Source of the DNA: Sclerodactyla briareus
Taxonomy: Eukaryota > Echinodermata > Holothuroidea > Dendrochirotida > Sclerodactylidae
DNA: 64,000 nucleotides
Direction of reading: 5' to 3'
Assembly: GCA_026419785.1 (NCBI GenBank)
Contig: JAODTK010005892.1
Coordinates: 124,001 to 188,000, forward strand
The notes beneath the pieces were generated by a model, which saw only the letters and a program-made list of their open reading frames with translations, was not told where the DNA came from and searched no databases. The position numbers and the translations under genes are program-made. Below are positions 59,205 through 64,000 of the stretch, in pieces (position 1 is the first letter of the stretch; every line of letters starts with the position of its first letter).

Positions 59205-60215
59205 TGGGGGACGGGGTGGGACATTTCCCCCCACTTTCAAAACTGAAAGTGGGGGATATCATATCGTTGTCCCCACCGCGCCCCCCACTTTCGGACCGTA
59301 ATAAAAATAATAGGCAACAGGCACAGATTTTGTTATCAACTCTAACCTGATTCAATTTTTTCTAACAACAAAGTGGCTGGAATTGTCTTAATTCCCTCTA
59401 ATTCCAGGTGCGAACTCCAGGGAAGATTTGGACCCGCCTATGGCCGACCTCGAGGATTACCCTGTTTTATACCGAATGCTCTTCTCGAATTTAAAAATCG
59501 AATAGCCAAAAGTGCATAATTTGTTTTTTGCCGCAAGTTCGTTTTTTATCCCCGACTTGTAAGGCTAAATATGCCGATGTATGCTTCCGAATCATTTGTT
59601 GTTCACTCGCATAGTTTTCCAGGAGCCTTGGGGAAGACTGCCTTCCCCCCCCCCCCCCCATTTTTCTTTTTCTGAAATGAAAAATTCGTGAAATCTGGGA
59701 AGAAAAAAGCAAAGTGAAAATTTCGATAATTTTTTTGTCAGACTGTTTTTCATAAAGGTGCCCGGCAAAATGGGCAAAGTTTTTTCTCGATTCTCGCGCA
59801 GAGCTGGCCTTCACTATGACTGACTTGTAAAATTCGGGTACAAATTCCCTCTCCCACGGCTTGAATGGCTCCCGTAACGCCTACGGGCTTTCTCCTTTCG
59901 ATCCCACCAGGAACCGGTCGGTAGACCCCTTGATCCCACGCAAACAAAGCCAGATAAAAAAGGTACTAAAAAAAATACCATGTGAGGATATTCGGGTAAT
60001 CATCTTAGTATGCACAAATGGCACCTTCTTGTGTGTTCTTTTACTCAATCCTACATGTAGATGGGTGGCTATTGAGCCTGGCAAGTGCCACTTCGTCGGT
60101 CTGGAGGGTATGAGGATCTGAAATTTTCGCGGTACCTTCGCGCCAACCGAATGCGCTTCGCGTCAATGGTCATTTTTATCGATGTGCCCCCCCACTTTCA
60201 TGATCGGATCGACGC
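59205..60215. repeat. Segments with recurrent CCCCCCACTTTC motif
   Basis: An exact hairpin, CCCCCACTTTCA (59228-59239) with TGAAAGTGGGGG (59244-59255), is followed by CCCCCCACTTTCGG (59281-59294). The same motif (CCCCCCCACTTTCATGATC) recurs at about 60187-60205. The motif suggests ends or fragments of a dispersed family, but the 0.9 kb between them shows no matching structure. A candidate terminal exon lies inside at 59408-59519. Confidence 0.4.
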
Positions 60216-61139
60216 CCTCTTTTTGTAGCTACATTGTTAGGTCGTCGCGTGGGTAATTTCCCACGAGGATCCTCGGTCGGGATAGCTATGTGTGAGACGA
60301 TATTGATTACGGTTTATTGTCCTGTTCTCATACGGATTTTACCGTTGCATGCGCGCAATAGGATTGGTCTGTCTGTCGCGATTCACATCACGAAAATCCC
60401 CCAACCCCTCTTGGAAGAATTCTGTATCCTCCTGATGGTTCAAAAGCATTGTGCTATAAGGTGCCACACTCAGTATTACTTACCATGGGGATTGAGAGAC
60501 AGACGTACATGGCATGTTAGTGGGATCGTGTTATCGTATTTATACATACACAAATTGACAAAATACAACTTTTTTATAATTTTCTCTAAGACTGCCCTCT
60601 TCTTCATCCCATTGTTCCTGTCCACTCATGTAAAAGGTTTCAGCTTGATCTGGCGTTTCGGGACAAGCTTCTGGGTCTAATCCGATGTTGCGAGAAATAC
60701 ATTCTCATTTGTATCCCCTCCCCCCCCCCCCCCCCTCCAGGAAGCTCGGACACGAGTCAATTTAGGTCTGATCTGGGCAATTGATGCTGTGCTCGTTTGA
60801 GTGCGAAGTGATAGACCTCTCGTGATCTCAGATGACCCTTCAATTTCTCCAAAACATTTTTCATTTCACTCATCACGATTGCGATATGAAGAGTCAAATT
60901 CCTTACGCGCAGTGGAACATCATGGTGAAGACTTTGTCCATTCAACGGCACCAAAAATGTTTATTTGGGAATCACTACTTGCAAGACTGTCGTTAGTAAC
61001 TACGTTGAAGTGTGTTAAATCCAGGAGCTAATCTTATGGGACCACCAGTGTTCCTCCAAAATCCATGAACTCATTTCACAATAGTTTGGTTGATGCTGTT
61101 TTCACAAATACAGAGAGAACTTCCGTTTCCGGCATCTGG
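60216..61139. other. Unassigned DNA
   Basis: It contains a C run at 60719-60736. The 148-codon plus-strand ORF (60234-60680) has no recognisable motif and its length fits chance. Confidence 0.4.
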
Positions 61140-61290
61140 TAGGTCTCCTACCACAAATTTTCGGGTGCGCTCCGCACCACCCCGGTGGCGCTCCGCATGA
61201 TGAATGCTCATATGGCCTTGCCCACCACTCCCCACCTCGGAACCCCCTGGCCGCCCTACTAAAAAAAAATCTCTGGCTACGCCCTGGTCA
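61140..61290 (-). repeat. Fragment of the GGCGTA-type family with GTGCGCTCCGCAC hairpin
   Basis: GGGTGCGCTCCGCACC and GGTGGCGCTCCGCATG are short palindromic blocks. The stretch ends in CTGGCTACGCCCTGG (61273-61287), the reverse complement of the (G)GCGTAGCCAG start motif. Confidence 0.5.
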
Positions 61291-62011
61291 GATACGTGCG
61301 TTCAAATCAAATTAACAGTTCTATCTAGGGAATTCAGCGCACCCCCACCCCCCCCCCCCTCCTCTCCGATTTGGGCTTTCGCGCTTCCTGCGCTCCCATA
61401 TCTTCTCCAATATGAACTGTTGATATTTTTAGGCGCCCCTCTAACCGAAAATCCTGGATCCCGCCCCCTGAGAATGAGATTCAAGCATTTGAGTGCAAAT
61501 TGTAATACTGTATGGGACTGAGATATACAAATAGCGTCCCGATATTCTGGTGAGTCTGGACATCCGAGGAGGAGTAGCTCCCAATTCGGACAAAAGCATT
61601 TTCCCATGGTCCAAAATAATTGGATACGTAATTGGGAATGGTCCCGTGACCATTTCTTCTTTAATGACATTCGGATAACTTCAAGAGACTTCTGAAGACC
61701 ATCTTGTTGAGAATTTTTGTTTGATTTTCATATTTCAGGGGAGCGCAATGATTTTGAACAGTGCTGTGCAATGGATACCGGCCGCTCTTGACAAATACAT
61801 TATCATCAAAGCCGAAAGAGCCCGGAAAGCGCCGAAAAGATATAGAAAAATGAATTAAAAAAAACTTATAAGAGAACATATAGGCAGGAACCAGAAACGG
61901 TCAAAATTTCGACCCAAAATGCGAATTCCGGAAAGAGAGAGGCGACGGGTATTTTCAAATCAAATATCACAAAATGGTGCAAAGGGGTTCCATTGCAATG
62001 CAGGGGGCGCT
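61291..62011. other. Unassigned DNA
   Basis: A C-rich run lies at 61341-61361. Opposed ORFs (61204-61521 plus, 61302-61670 minus) cover the same bases and are unsupported. Confidence 0.4.
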
Positions 62012-62310
62012 AATTGGCATAACTTACGCGCAATTGTAAAGTTAGTCAGAGTTGAACGAAAATGGGGGGTAGGGATAGTTGCTCGAGAAATGTGGAGGTC
62101 ATTTCAAGATCGTCGGGATCAAATTAACATAATTCATGCGTTTTCCAAATTTGTCAGATTTGAACGCATTTCTGGAGGGGGGTACATTTGTTCCTGACAA
62201 GTTGAAGAGCACGTTCAAGGCCATCGTGGGTCGAATTTGCATGATCTATGTGACTTTTTTGTAACTTCTCAGTTTCTGATCAAAAATTGGAGGTATTTAT
62301 GGGGTGTTAG
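62012..62310 (+). repeat. Degenerate tandem repeat, period about 111 bp
   Basis: ATTGGCATAACTTACGCG (62012), ATTAACATAATTCATGCG (62124) and ATTTGCATGATCTATGTG (62236) start three diverged units. Each is followed by TAAAGTTAGTCAGAGTT-like, GAACGcA, TGGaGGGGGGTA-like and TTCAAGrnCATCGTGGG-type blocks. The 92-codon ORF at 61919-62197 crosses this array and is unsupported. Confidence 0.6.
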
Positions 62311-64000
62311 CTACTTCTTCCCAATATTGCTCAAAAAAGCGGAATACAGTGGGCGGTTTACCCGCCTATACATATCTAGCTCGGTTTTCCTTTTAGTCTG
62401 TACCGAAAACGTGTCTGCGGAGTGGCAACCATATTCTCCTTCCATTCGTCTTAGTTTAATTGAATATTATCGGGACCATGGATCCAGCAACATTTCCATT
62501 TGTATGCACCTTATCTCTCTCGTTCCTAATCATGCTCGTCGGGCGGGGGGGGGGGAACTTATTATGGCAATTTAACGAACATCGTGAAGAAGGTAGGAGC
62601 AAAAAAAAGCAATGGAAAGGAGGGGAGCCACATGGGAAATAGATCTTTTTAAGACAGGGACTAACCTGATTAAGAGTGAATGATTGAATAAAAGACCGAA
62701 CATAATTATGATGGAATAAATCATACATGAATCTGCAGCAGCATGAATGGACGAACGAATGAGTAATGTTAAAACATCATCAGTGAACAGATAATGAACT
62801 CTTCTTCAATACACGTGTTTTCAGGGTAAAGAAAAACCATCTAGTTTTAATGACATGCTTTCAGCGACAATTATCTAGTGGTGTATTCGAGCCAAAATAA
62901 GCCAGAAGAATGGTAGAGTGGTATCAATAACACGTTGCGAGCAGATATTCCGGGTACAGAATCCAGCAGTCACCGATCGTTCTCCAAAGTTGCTGTACTG
63001 GCCAGTTGCTATGAGCGCGGCTTGGTCTTCACTTCATAGTTCCCTGCAATGCAGTGGATTGTATGTGGTTACTGGGTTGTCACGGAATAATTGCAATAGG
63101 ATATCGGTTGTGAGCAGTTACGTTGAACTTCCGTTCCTAGAGGTTCGAGAAAGTGGTCGGGTCGGTCGGAATCGAGTTCACCGATAGTCTTTTCGAAGGA
63201 CGTAGAATAGCGATCCCGAGAGCAGGTGAGATTTGTTACACCCCGGCCTCGACTATCATCCTGAGCAATAGTCGAGAGGAGCAGGCGAGTTATCGCGACG
63301 CCTATCTACGATCAATACGGCTAGCGCTTCCAAGATGATAGAGCCTCAATTGGTACCCTGAACCCGTAGAAATCAAATCGAGCCAAGACCGAGACCCGGT
63401 CTCAAATGTTTTCTCCGACTGTAGATAAGGGGAGACAGGGCAATTCAAGAATAACTCGAGGGACCGAGAACTGGGTTCACCTACATAACTGCGAAGAAGA
63501 AATGTAATTCCCTTCTAATAATCCTCTTGGCAGCAGTATGAAATGAATGACGGTGTATAGCCAGGCTGTTGGAGCCGGGCTGCCGCCCGAACCCCCTAGG
63601 ATGAGAGCAGGTAATCAAAGGACGTAACTATTCTAATCATTGGCTGTCCAAATTTAGATTCGTTTCCTTCTCCTCTTCGTCTCACACGTGTTCAAATGCT
63701 TCTCCATCCGTGAGAATTCCTTAATGAATGATGAAATATGAATGAAACATGGTTATTAATGAGCGCAGTGAGGTAAACTTTTTATTAACAAAAAGCGCAT
63801 TGAAGTTTAAAAGAATCGGTCTTAGAAACTGAAAAAAAAACTCATTAAGCGCATACCGGAACGATTCACAGGGACAGCTCGACCATGTTCTTTACAACCC
63901 AACGAGATTTTAAATTCGGGGTCCTTTTAGATTTCAGGTCGCAGTCTTTCCATGGGGACTGCAGTTTCTGGCGTTTCTTACCAGGAATTTGACGTTACCG
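62311..64000. other. Unassigned DNA
   Basis: A G run lies at 62545-62554. An acceptor-like GTGTTTTCAG (ending 62824) is followed by 17 open codons. No gene or repeat partner was recognised. Confidence 0.4.

Overview
The window looks like nuclear DNA of an animal, most likely a marine invertebrate. A deuterostome such as an echinoderm is my guess from the general look of the repeats, but I cannot prove it. No open frame passes about 160 codons. There are no tightly packed genes or ribosome-binding-site operons, and microsatellites and long homopolymers are common. Decayed non-LTR retrotransposons, short inverted-repeat elements and a tRNA-derived SINE account for most of the recognisable content. 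With about 128,000 codons read in six frames, one or two ORFs of around 150 codons are expected by chance, so the longest ORFs carry no weight by themselves. No complete host gene could be established.

Layout. At 0.5-0.8 kb lies a dispersed repeat with a second copy at 45.0 kb. A 29-bp minisatellite fills 1.6-2.2 kb. A 173-bp foldback with perfect 19-bp ends is at 4.16-4.33 kb. A CpG-rich composite foldback element spans 4.5-8.7 kb and is interrupted by a 5'-truncated LINE (6571-8640) with an imperfect target-site duplication. A 397-bp MITE flanked by TTAA is at 15.46 kb and an ACAGTAAA-type repeat at 17.1 kb. A degraded LINE reverse transcriptase lies at 21.15-22.37 kb, split by an (ATT)n tract. 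Tandem duplications follow at 23.9-24.5, 29.5-30.0 and 31.8-32.3 kb, with an RT scrap at 31.0 kb. A hAT-like MITE with an 8-bp TSD sits at 33.53-33.91 kb, and an L1/Tx1-type LINE remnant bracketed by (AAT)n tracts at 35.0-36.85 kb. A composite repeat family has three copies (37.3, 39.9-41.1 and, inverted, 56.8-57.5 kb). A CR1-like LINE tail on the minus strand is at 41.8-42.4 kb. Foldbacks are at 47.0 and 48.0 kb, and a tRNA-Val-like SINE with a pentanucleotide tail is at 53.16-53.63 kb.

How the parts relate. Most features are interspersed repeats of different ages, several nested in one another. The best trace of a host gene is a pair of exon-like segments on the plus strand (52205-52298 and 56461-56601). 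They have good splice signals and compatible phases and would imply a 4.2-kb intron; the protein family is not recognised. Everything else is intergenic or intronic DNA without recognisable coding signal.
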